A DNA stretch of 64,000 nucleotides from the NCBI RefSeq assembly GCF_002159975.1, contig NZ_NFJR01000001.1, positions 186,001-250,000 on the forward strand, read 5' to 3'. The notes under the pieces were generated by a model, which saw nothing but the letters and a program-made list of their open reading frames with translations, did no database searches and had not been told where the DNA came from. Positions 37,467 to 44,961 of this stretch are shown here, piece by piece. Source of the stretch: Barnesiella sp. An22. Its GTDB lineage: Bacteria > Bacteroidota > Bacteroidia > Bacteroidales > Barnesiellaceae. Both the position numbers and the translations under genes were made by a program. Every line of letters begins with the position of its first letter. Within the stretch, counting starts at the first letter, position 1.

Positions 37467-37535
37467 ACATAAAACATTTCGTTTTTACAATTCTGCACTT
37501 CACGTATAAAGATTATATGCAACCATTGAAAATAC
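37467..37535. repeat. Diverged direct repeat, copy A
   Basis: This copy, and copy B at 37789-37851, share about 62 bp at roughly 75% identity by eye. Common blocks are ACATTT, TTTTTACAATTCT, TATAA and ATATGCA followed by CACTGAAAAT/CATTGAAAAT. They are about 320 bp apart in the same orientation. Both have short AT-rich surroundings and no clear coding role. Confidence 0.55.
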
Positions 37536-37599
37536 GCGTATAACCGCTCGTTATTCCATGCTTGGGAAAGGTATCACCAGCAATAAATAACTACGATAA

Positions 37600-37674
37600 A
37601 AACGGCTTAAAGGAGGCTCAAATGCCACAAATGTAGATTAGGTTTGAAGACCTGCAATCACCATTAAGCCGTTT
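37600..37674. repeat. 11-bp inverted repeat with 53-bp loop
   Basis: AAACGGCTTAA (37600-37610) is matched by TTAAGCCGTTT (37664-37674). The loop contains AAAGGAGG followed by ATG and only three more codons before TAG, so no gene is enclosed. It may be the remnant of a mobile or regulatory element. Confidence 0.5.
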
Positions 37675-37788
37675 CTGCTATAACAGAGATATCCATTGTT
37701 GGTCAGGTATCATCTATTCATCTCTCGGTTTCCAACAAATATTCATCTTCGTATATTTCTCTCGATTGTCTATTTATCATAATATAAA

Positions 37789-37851
37789 TTATAGAACATT
37801 TTATTTTTTACAATTCTACTCTCGTTTATAAGAGATATGCACCCACTGAAA
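37789..37851. repeat. Diverged direct repeat, copy B
   Basis: Partner of copy A at 37467-37535 (see its shared blocks). Copy B lies directly beside the broken gene at 37876-38165, on its 3' side. Confidence 0.55.
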
Positions 37852-37875
37852 ATTATCCCAGCTCGTGCCGAGGAC

Positions 37876-38165
37876 TCATTCTTTAAGCCTCACACTGCGA
37901 CCGTCCTATTCATAAAATAGTCCCCACTGGTCGGCATCTTCCGAATCGACAGGATAGATTGACCGGAAAGGTTGACCGATGGAGGCCGACGTATGTAGTC
38001 GATGGTCTTGTAGCTGAGGTTACCAGCAGGATAATGGCGAGCGCCGCAATAAAGAGAGCGGTACCCCAGGAACCTTATCCAGGCATTGAGCCATTGGGTG
38101 GCGTAGTAGTCGTAGTATCCGCTCAGGTAGAGGAAGGTGCCTTGGTCACACTCTACATCAGCATA
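37876..38165 (-). pseudogene. Degenerate gene remnant, possibly FISUMP-like
   Basis: On the minus strand one frame is open for 91 codons (37893-38165) with no ATG near its start; it encodes a Tyr-rich stretch (GTFLYLSGYYDYYATQW, YRSLYCGARHYPAG). A second minus frame encodes SIYPVDSEDADQWGLFYE, a TAG, then DGRSVRLKE and a stop at 37876. The ending GRSVRL recalls the GxSVRxV end of Fibrobacter-type paralogous (FISUMP) domains. The pattern suggests frameshifts in a dead gene. Its GC is higher than the surrounding island. Confidence 0.35.
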
Positions 38166-38304
38166 TCATGTGTATAGGCATACTACACTCGAACTCGAGG
38201 GTTCGGTTTAGCTTAAAATTTGCCCAGACTGGATTTACGGGGTCCAACAGATGTTAGGGAGAACCTGAAAGCAAAAAAATCGAGCGTAATTGAAACTCTT
38301 GAAT

Positions 38305-38886
38305 CTAAGACTCGGGAGAGAAGCTCTCGAAAGTGTTGTCGGAGTAGAAAATCATGATTTTGACGATTCGTCTATTTTTAGCATCGGCTTCACGAGTTGG
38401 AATATACGGGATATTTTTCGATCTTTCACTCTCATTTTCAGCAGGATTTGCAAAATTTATAGCCCTATTTGAGCTATTTTCCTTCGCATATTCGGGTTTG
38501 CTCGTATCCTCGGCCGTATTTTTACCACTCTCGTCATCGAATAGCGACATGAACGGAGAGCCACCAGCAGGTAAACCCGAATCATCTTCGGTCGGGATGA
38601 TAGTCGACGATTCGATTGCTGCGGAAAAGGCGCCATTCGACTCTGACAGGAGCATCGGGCCATTACCATACAGCAGCCAATAAATAGAGAGGTCGGGGTA
38701 CCTCTCATGTATCTTACCGATAGTCGTGATACTGATTTTCTGGTTGCGACCACTTAGCATCTGCGACATCGACGGACGTTGTATCCCGGTGTTGTCGGCA
38801 AATTGTGTAATGGTAATTCCCAGGTAGTCGATAAATTGTTTGATACGATCGGCCACGGCAAGTGCCACAGTTTTATCATTTCCCAT
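38305..38886 (-). CDS. XRE-family helix-turn-helix regulator
   Basis: The 193-residue protein has an N-terminal XRE DNA-binding domain (about residues 13-66: ITQFADNTGIQRPSMSQML is the helix-turn-helix). A long low-complexity polar linker (about 80-170) follows, then a conserved hydrophobic tail RRIVKIMIFYSDNTFESFSPE. This layout is common in Bacteroidales regulators of unknown target. It stands alone beside an AT-rich region with repeated TTACAAAT-type words, and its promoter contains a palindrome, suggesting autoregulation. Confidence 0.82.
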   Translation of the reverse strand: MGNDKTVALAVADRIKQFIDYLGITITQFADNTGIQRPSMSQMLSGRNQKISITTIGKIHERYPDLSIYWLLYGNGPMLLSESNGAFSAAIESSTIIPTEDDSGLPAGGSPFMSLFDDESGKNTAEDTSKPEYAKENSSNRAINFANPAENESERSKNIPYIPTREADAKNRRIVKIMIFYSDNTFESFSPES

Positions 38887-38913
38887 AAAGCAGATTTTTA
38901 AGCCTGAAAAACG

Positions 38914-38946
38914 TTACAAATGTAATCAATACAATTTAAAAATCAA
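38914..38946 (-). promoter_or_regulatory. XRE gene promoter with overlapping palindrome
   Basis: On the minus strand TTG (38944-38946), 19 nt, TACATTTG (38917-38924) is a full promoter 30 nt before the start. TTACA-AA-TGTAA (38914-38925), a perfect 5-2-5 inverted repeat, covers the -7 box, as expected for an autorepressor site. Confidence 0.6.
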
Positions 38947-39577
38947 AATCCTATGAGTAGTTTTCGTAAATAACAGATGTAAACAGCAGTACCCGCAAAT
39001 TTGCAAATTGAATATGCGAGGTAGATGTCACATTTGTAATTCGGGTATCACATATATTAAATTTATACTTTATAAAATATATCTTAAGTTATTGATAATA
39101 AGTATATAAAAATAGCATATATGCCGATTTGATAAGGATTTTGATCGATGATGATATTTTATTATAAATAAAAACTACACATATAGACATACAATATATT
39201 GATATATAAGTATATATAGCATAAAATATTACAGATAACTAATATTTATTGGCTTGTGTATGCTGTATTTACAAAATTATCTCCTACCCCCTACTCTATT
39301 TACATTTAAATTAAAAGAATAAATACAACAGTAAATTTTCACTGAGTTGTATTTGTAAATTATTGATTTGCAAATGTAATTTTAATAATAATTGCATCGC
39401 TCCTACTTTTTTGGAGGCTTATCTCGCCTACGATTTATTTTTGATGTACCGATGTAAATCGTTTCGTAAATAGCTCAAGGATTTTGCATCAAAACGGCAC
39501 AATTTCGAATCTACTGTTTTTATATACAATCAATTATACAAATACAAACAGCTATACAAACCAATACGAAATAGAAA
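38947..39577. other. AT-rich intergenic region with repeated TTACAAAT-like words
   Basis: About 630 nt with no gene. Words related to ATTTGTAA/TTACAAAT and TTTACA recur at about 38978, 39029, 39267, 39295, 39346, 39370 and 39455, including the palindromes GCAAATTTGC and ATTTGCAAAT. Composition is extremely A+T-rich (39060-39250). It could hold multiple regulator sites or be a decayed mobile region; no DnaA boxes, direct-repeat iterons or tRNA were seen. Confidence 0.45.
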
Positions 39578-39612
39578 AAAAGAGGCCCAAAGCCTAAGCC
39601 TTGAGCCTCTAT
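39571..39612 (-). terminator. Terminator after uvrA
   Basis: On the minus strand AGAGGCTCAAGGC pairs with GCTTTGGGCCTCT (G-U and one mismatch) with a TTA loop, followed by TTTTTTTCT. It lies 30 nt past the uvrA stop. Confidence 0.85.
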
Positions 39613-39642
39613 AACCGTTTTATCGGCGTTTATCGATGTTAC

Positions 39643-42462
39643 TTAATCTTTCAACTCTTCACGCAGGTAACGAGCCGTAAATGTATCGCATTGACTAACC
39701 TTCTCGGGGGTTCCCGTAGCTAACACGTAACCGCCGTTGCGTCCACCCTCCGGCCCCATGTCGATAATGTGGTCGGCACACTTGATGATGTCGAGGTTAT
39801 GCTCAATAACAATCACGGTATTTCCTTTCTCGACCAGTCGGTTCAGCACCGACAGCAATACACGTATATCCTCGAAGTGCAAACCGGTGGTTGGTTCATC
39901 GAGTATGTAGAGCGTTTTGCCGGTATCGCGTTTGGAAAGTTCGGCAGCCAGCTTCACCCGCTGGCTCTCTCCACCCGACAGCGTGGTTGAGGGTTGCCCC
40001 AGTTTGATGTAGCCCAGCCCCACCTCTTGCAGCACTTTGATTTTGGAGATGATGGCCGGAATATTTTCGAAAAACTCGACAGCCTGGTTGATGGTCATGT
40101 CCAGCACATCGGCAATCGATTTTCCTTTGAAGCGCACCTCTAGAGTCTCACGGTTGTAGCGTTTGCCATGGCATGCTTCGCACGGCACCAGTACATCGGG
40201 CAGGAAATTCATCTCGATAGTCTTGTAGCCGTTGCCACCACACACCTCGCAGCGCCCGCCGGCTATGTTGAACGAGAAGCGTCCCGGCTTGTAGCCGCGG
40301 ATCTTTGCCTCGGGCAACTCGACAAACACATTTCGGATGTCGGCAAACACCCCGGTATAGGTAGCCGGATTGGAGCGCGGCGTGCGCCCCAGCGGCGACT
40401 GGTCTACGGTCACCACCTTGTCGATATTCTCCAGCCCCTCGATTTTTTCGTAGGGCAACGGAGCTTGCAACGAGCGATAGAACTTCTGGCTGAGAATCGG
40501 CTGCAGTGTTCCGTTAATCAGGCTCGACTTGCCGCTGCCCGATACGCCGGTCACACAGATAAATTTACCCAGAGGAAACTCGACCGTTACGTTTTTGAGG
40601 TTATTGCCCGTAGCCCCCGACAGCACAATCTTCTTACCATTGCCTGGCCGACGCTGGTGCGAATACTCGATTTTCTTCTCGCCGTTCAGATATTGCGCTG
40701 TGAGCGTGTTGGTCTTGAGCATCTCTTCGGGGGTACCGGCAAAGACGATGTTGCCACCGAGGCGCCCGGCCCGAGGGCCCAGATCTACCACATAGTCGGC
40801 GGCCAGCATCATCTCTTTGTCGTGCTCCACGACGATAACCGAGTTGCCCATATCGCGCAGCTCCTTCAGCGAATTGATGAGCCGGGTATTGTCGCGCTGG
40901 TGCAACCCGATACTGGGCTCGTCGAGAATATAGAGCACATTGACCAGTTGCGAGCCTATCTGCGTAGCCAGCCGTATGCGTTGGCTCTCGCCGCCCGACA
41001 AGGTGGCCGAGGCCCGGTTGAGACACAGATAGTCCAGCCCCACATCGACCAGGAAGTGCAACCGGCTGCGTATCTCTTTCAATATCTCCACGGCAATTTT
41101 GCGTTGCTGCGGTGAGAGTTCGTATTCGACCTGATTGACCCACTCGTACAGTTCCGAAATATCCATCTCAGCCAATTCGGCAATGTTCTTCCCGGCTATC
41201 CGGTAATGCAGGGCCTCGCGGTTCAGCCGTCGGCCTTCGCAACTGGGGCATACGGTCGTCGTGACAAACTGTCCCGCCCACTTCTGGGCCTGCGACGAGG
41301 CATCGCTCTGCTGTTGTACCTCGATATATTTGATCAAGCCATCGAACGAGAGAAAGTAGTTCGATGTACCCAACGACTCGTTTTTGATTTGCAATCGTTC
41401 GTCCGTCCCGTTCAGAATATCGTCGAGCGCCTCCTCGGCTAGGTCTTTGATGGGAGTCTTCAGCGTGTTGCCATACTTCTCGCAGATAGCGGCAATCTGC
41501 CAAAATATCAAGGTATTTTTATATTTACCCAATGGGACGATGCCTCCTTCGTAAATCGACTTCTCGTCGTTGGGGATAATCTTTTCACGGTCTATGATAT
41601 TGACATAGCCCAACCCCTTGCATCGGGGGCAGGCACCTTGCGGCGAGTTGAACGAGAAGTTGTGCGGGGCCGGTTCGCTATACGACAAACCCGTTTGGGG
41701 GTCCATAAGCGTGCGGCTGTAATGGCGCAATTCCTGCGTGTCGGCATCAAGAATCATCAACTGGCCGTCGCCCTGTTTCATGGCTGTCTTTACACTCTCT
41801 TGCAGCCGGCGTTCGTCGTCCTTGTCGACCACCAGCTTGTCGACCACCAGCTCGATGCTGTGATTCTTGTATCGGTCGAGCTTCATGCCGTGTGTAATCT
41901 CGCGCAATTCACCGTCGATACGTACGGTCAGGTATCCCTTGCGGCGCACCTGTTCGAACAGCTCCTTGTAGTGCCCCTTCCGGTTACGCACCAGCGGTGC
42001 CAGTATGTAGGTACGGCGGCCCTGGTACTTCTCCAGAATAAGTTCGATAATCTTCTCCTCGGTATATCGCACCATTTTCTCGCCCGACAAGTAAGAGTAA
42101 GCCTCGCCGGCCCGGGCAAAGAGCAACCGCAGAAAATCGAAAATCTCGGTCGTCGTTCCTACCGTCGAACGCGGATTCTTGTTGGTTGTCTTCTGCTCGA
42201 TAGAGATCACGGGGCTCAACCCGGTAATCTTGTCCACATCGGGACGCTCCATATTGCCGAGCATGTTGCGGGCATAGGCCGAAAATGTCTCGATATAGCG
42301 TCGCTGCCCCTCGGCAAAGATGGTATCGAACGCCAACGACGATTTGCCGCTGCCGCTCAATCCGGTAATCACCGTCAGGCTGTTGCGCGGGATGGTGACA
42401 TCTATGTTTTTGAGGTTATGCACACGAGCGCCATATACCTCGATTTGATCTTCTGCTTTCAT
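39643..42462 (-). CDS. uvrA: Excinuclease ABC subunit A
   Basis: UvrA detects bulky DNA damage for nucleotide excision repair. The 939-residue protein has two ABC ATPase modules with Walker A GLSGSGKSS and GVSGSGKSS, two LSGGESQR signatures, and zinc modules with CPRCKGLG, CPSCEGRR and CEVCGGNG...CEACHGKRY. Length fits the family. Its start overlaps the lytic transglycosylase stop (ATGA), so it is the last gene of a three-gene operon. Confidence 0.98.
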   Translation of the reverse strand: MKAEDQIEVYGARVHNLKNIDVTIPRNSLTVITGLSGSGKSSLAFDTIFAEGQRRYIETFSAYARNMLGNMERPDVDKITGLSPVISIEQKTTNKNPRSTVGTTTEIFDFLRLLFARAGEAYSYLSGEKMVRYTEEKIIELILEKYQGRRTYILAPLVRNRKGHYKELFEQVRRKGYLTVRIDGELREITHGMKLDRYKNHSIELVVDKLVVDKDDERRLQESVKTAMKQGDGQLMILDADTQELRHYSRTLMDPQTGLSYSEPAPHNFSFNSPQGACPRCKGLGYVNIIDREKIIPNDEKSIYEGGIVPLGKYKNTLIFWQIAAICEKYGNTLKTPIKDLAEEALDDILNGTDERLQIKNESLGTSNYFLSFDGLIKYIEVQQQSDASSQAQKWAGQFVTTTVCPSCEGRRLNREALHYRIAGKNIAELAEMDISELYEWVNQVEYELSPQQRKIAVEILKEIRSRLHFLVDVGLDYLCLNRASATLSGGESQRIRLATQIGSQLVNVLYILDEPSIGLHQRDNTRLINSLKELRDMGNSVIVVEHDKEMMLAADYVVDLGPRAGRLGGNIVFAGTPEEMLKTNTLTAQYLNGEKKIEYSHQRRPGNGKKIVLSGATGNNLKNVTVEFPLGKFICVTGVSGSGKSSLINGTLQPILSQKFYRSLQAPLPYEKIEGLENIDKVVTVDQSPLGRTPRSNPATYTGVFADIRNVFVELPEAKIRGYKPGRFSFNIAGGRCEVCGGNGYKTIEMNFLPDVLVPCEACHGKRYNRETLEVRFKGKSIADVLDMTINQAVEFFENIPAIISKIKVLQEVGLGYIKLGQPSTTLSGGESQRVKLAAELSKRDTGKTLYILDEPTTGLHFEDIRVLLSVLNRLVEKGNTVIVIEHNLDIIKCADHIIDMGPEGGRNGGYVLATGTPEKVSQCDTFTARYLREELKD

Positions 42463-43412
42463 TTCTTATCGATTACCCACTCTTTTCTGTAAGCTGTAAA
42501 CTTACGTTTCGTGTAATACAAATCCTCTTTTTGTGGTATCTTGATGTAATAGACTCTTCTCGACTTGTCGGGCATGGTGCGAGCACGTAACCAAGGGTTG
42601 GCCTCTTTGAGCTGGGCATAGGATACGCCATGCTCCTGAGCAAAAAGTGCCAGGTTTTCGATGGTCGTGTCGACCCGTATCTCGGTATAGCGAATAGGTT
42701 GGTACAGCTGACGGGTCTTCAGCTTGTACCCGTATTTGGCCGGTGAAGAGAAAATCTCTTTCATGGCCAGGATGCGGAACACATAGCGCGAGGTCTCTTC
42801 GTTCAGCCACAAGTCGAACGAATGGTCGGCCAACTGCTTTTTGAGCTCCGAAGAGATGCGCCCCATGCCGGCATTGTACGATGCCGCTACGGTGGTCCAA
42901 CTTCCATACTTGGCATAAGCCTCTTTCAGGTAACGGCATGCGGCCCGGGTCGACTTCTCCACATGGCACCGCTCGTCGATGTCGTCGTTGACCTCCAGGC
43001 CGTATTCACGCCCCGTGCGTGGCATAATCTGCCAGATGCCCATGGCCTTGGCCGGAGAGACAGCCCGCGGGTTGAGGGTGCTCTCGATAACGGCCAGATA
43101 GAGGAAATCGCTCGGGATGCCCTCCTCTTTCAGGATAGGTGCCATGATGGGGAAATAGCGGTTGGCCCGCTTGATGGCCAGCGAGGTCGAGGAGTGCATG
43201 TAGCACAGCGTGGTCAACTCGCGGTCGAAGCGTTCGTACATGTCGAGCCGGTCCAGGTCTACCACCTCTCCGGCGAATTTCACTTGCAACGGAAATTCGG
43301 GAATCACTACATCCGAAAACTCCTTTTGCGCCATCTCCTCGCCCTGTACCTGTTGTACAAAAAGGGGCGAAACAACCGACAGCGCAACCATAAAATATTT
43401 GTTCAATCTCAT
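42459..43412 (-). CDS. Lytic murein transglycosylase (SLT/GH23 domain)
   Basis: The 317-residue exported protein has an N-terminal signal sequence, a GH23 SLT domain with catalytic Glu110 (AVIESTLNPRAVSPAKAMGIWQIM region) and ASYNAGMGR, and a C-terminal LysM-like segment (about residues 240-300) ending RRVYYIKIPQ. It cleaves peptidoglycan glycan strands to 1,6-anhydro products; overall it resembles MltD. It sits 16 nt after a surface-protein gene and overlaps uvrA by 4 nt. Confidence 0.9.
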   Translation of the reverse strand: MRLNKYFMVALSVVSPLFVQQVQGEEMAQKEFSDVVIPEFPLQVKFAGEVVDLDRLDMYERFDRELTTLCYMHSSTSLAIKRANRYFPIMAPILKEEGIPSDFLYLAVIESTLNPRAVSPAKAMGIWQIMPRTGREYGLEVNDDIDERCHVEKSTRAACRYLKEAYAKYGSWTTVAASYNAGMGRISSELKKQLADHSFDLWLNEETSRYVFRILAMKEIFSSPAKYGYKLKTRQLYQPIRYTEIRVDTTIENLALFAQEHGVSYAQLKEANPWLRARTMPDKSRRVYYIKIPQKEDLYYTKRKFTAYRKEWVIDKK

Positions 43413-43428
43413 CGGTTACAGCGTTTTT

Positions 43429-44745
43429 TCAATCTTTGGAACGCATGATGTTGATGTGTCCCTTCAGTTTAATCTTTTGGCCGTTGGAGCCTTTTGCCTC
43501 GATCACATAATAATAGACTCCGGGGTCGACATACTTGCCATGATACTTCCCGTCCCAACCATTTTCGGGGTTGTCGAGATAGCACATCTGTACCCCCCAT
43601 TTGTTGAATATCCAGCATTTGAAGCTCACAATCGACTTGTAGGCCACCTTCCATTCGTCGTTCACGCCCGGACTTGTACCCGGCGAGAAGGCATTGGGAG
43701 CCTCGAGGCGGGGCTCGCCGATGTTGACGGTAAAGGTCTCGCTGTAAGCCTGACACTCGGCCGTACTGTTGCTACCTACCAGGCGCACATACGTGACCCC
43801 TTCGTCGCGGAAAGTGTAGCGCAGGGTCTGGTCGTTGTAACGGGCAATCGTGGTCGAGAAATCCTCCTTGTCCGAAAACTCCCATTCGATGTGAGTCACG
43901 GCATCGGTCGTATAGGCCTGAAACTCGATTTCGGCCGGAGCCGAACCGCCCAGGTATTCGGTCGGATGCCGGTCGTCTTCGTTGAGCGCATCCTCCCGAT
44001 AGCTCTGCTCGGCGACAGCCGTCACCCCTATCGCCGTAGTTACATACTCTCCTGTCGATACAGTCTGCTCCATACCCCAATAGTTGAGCAATTGGTCGCC
44101 CGAGATGACAAAGTCGGTATTGCATAGCGGTGCCGTCACTTGGACGGTCGACGTGAAATTGTCAATCGTCTCCGACTGGGCGGTCTGCACATAGGTGAGC
44201 GCTTCGGCATTCCACACCAGACTCATGTAACTGACAGAAAGTTCACGATTCAGCACCTTGGGTGCACCGTTTATCGAGTAGTAGTTGAGCCGCGAGCCGC
44301 TCCCGTCGAGCAGCAGCGTGGTGAGTTCGCACTGCCCCGAGTCGTTCGAGACCGATGCCCCGTTCAGCACGAGAGGAGCCTGCGAATAGTCGATTATCCA
44401 CAGGTAGTAGCTGCGTCCGTTCTGTTCGATTATATATCCGCAATCGGCTTCGGTCAGGGTGAGTGTCGAGAGGTACCCGTTCTGCACCGCACCGGTGACC
44501 GGTGTGGATGTAGCTGCCCCCGACGGGCCAAACTTGCTCCACGAGATGAGCGAATCGTCGGCACCCGAAAATTCGACTGTCGCCTGGTCGAGCGAGTAGA
44601 CGACAAAGACTCCCCCATTCAGACCGGTACTGGCCTCGGGAGTATAGCTGTATGCCGGTTTCCCCCCACCCGTCACGGTTATCTGTTGGGCACACAAGCC
44701 GCCAAATGTAAAGAGAGCTGTCAAAAACAAGAGGAATCTGTACAT
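43429..44745 (-). CDS. Exported protein with gliding-motility/T9SS type B C-terminal domain
   Basis: The 438-residue protein has a signal peptide (MYRFLLFLTALFTFGGLCAQ), an N-terminal beta-rich region, an Ig/PKD-like segment (residues 240-340), and a C-terminal CHU_C domain: APNAFSPGTSPGVNDEW, IFNKWGVQM, NGWDGKYHGKYVDPGVYYYVIEAKG. This C-terminal domain directs secretion by the type IX system. It implies a T9SS elsewhere in the genome. The start at 44745 is chosen at the signal peptide; Met residues 5 and 10 codons upstream are alternatives. First gene of the operon with the transglycosylase and uvrA. Confidence 0.85.
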   Translation of the reverse strand: MYRFLLFLTALFTFGGLCAQQITVTGGGKPAYSYTPEASTGLNGGVFVVYSLDQATVEFSGADDSLISWSKFGPSGAATSTPVTGAVQNGYLSTLTLTEADCGYIIEQNGRSYYLWIIDYSQAPLVLNGASVSNDSGQCELTTLLLDGSGSRLNYYSINGAPKVLNRELSVSYMSLVWNAEALTYVQTAQSETIDNFTSTVQVTAPLCNTDFVISGDQLLNYWGMEQTVSTGEYVTTAIGVTAVAEQSYREDALNEDDRHPTEYLGGSAPAEIEFQAYTTDAVTHIEWEFSDKEDFSTTIARYNDQTLRYTFRDEGVTYVRLVGSNSTAECQAYSETFTVNIGEPRLEAPNAFSPGTSPGVNDEWKVAYKSIVSFKCWIFNKWGVQMCYLDNPENGWDGKYHGKYVDPGVYYYVIEAKGSNGQKIKLKGHINIMRSKD

Positions 44746-44772
44746 ATCAATCCGAATCATAAATGTGAATGA

Positions 44773-44780
44773 CAAAGTTA
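44773..44780 (-). promoter_or_regulatory. -7 box (TAACTTTG) for the T9SS cargo-SLT-uvrA operon
   Basis: On the minus strand TAACTTTG fits TAnnTTTG and is 27 nt before the chosen start at 44745. It falls within the longer open frame and so argues against the earlier ATG at 44775. Confidence 0.5.
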
Positions 44781-44884
44781 CAACTTTTCGACCAATCGCA
44801 TTTCTATCCGCAATTTAAAATTTCCCAATAAAGCCGCTTCGATAAGAATAATTGAGACAAAGGCCCTACCCATACGTTTTTGAC

Positions 44885-44915
44885 TTGCATCTGACAATAT
44901 TTTTATATACTTTTG
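44885..44915 (+). promoter_or_regulatory. Promoter for the LysM/binding-protein gene
   Basis: TTG (44885-44887), 20 nt, TACTTTTG (44908-44915), 46 nt before the start at 44962. Both elements match the consensus. Confidence 0.7.
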
Positions 44916-44961
44916 TTTCTTGTATATTACCATCAGACACAAAACGCAAACCATTAACAAT

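Larger units (their letters stand above)
37306..38304. other. Poorly coding region between the TPR gene and the XRE regulator
   Basis: Apart from the promoter, repeats and gene remnant listed separately, no intact gene of more than about 70 codons with coding character is seen on either strand. Base composition is clearly richer in A+T than in the flanking gyrA and uvrA regions for most of the stretch. Confidence 0.6.

Noticed and set aside
37371-37472. 33-codon + strand frame with many Lys/Arg
   Set aside because: It overlaps the promoter of the interrupted minus-strand gene, has no promoter of its own and no recognisable feature.
37319-37522. 67-codon minus-strand frame
   Set aside because: Composition is erratic, it runs through the promoter of the next gene and resembles nothing.
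38947-39577. Replication origin in the AT-rich region
   Set aside because: No DnaA boxes, iterons or neighbouring dnaA/dnaN genes were seen; a single regulator gene and uvrA flank it.
37040-39640. Integrated phage or genomic island
   Set aside because: No integrase, transposase or tRNA-end duplication is present; only decayed sequence and one regulator.
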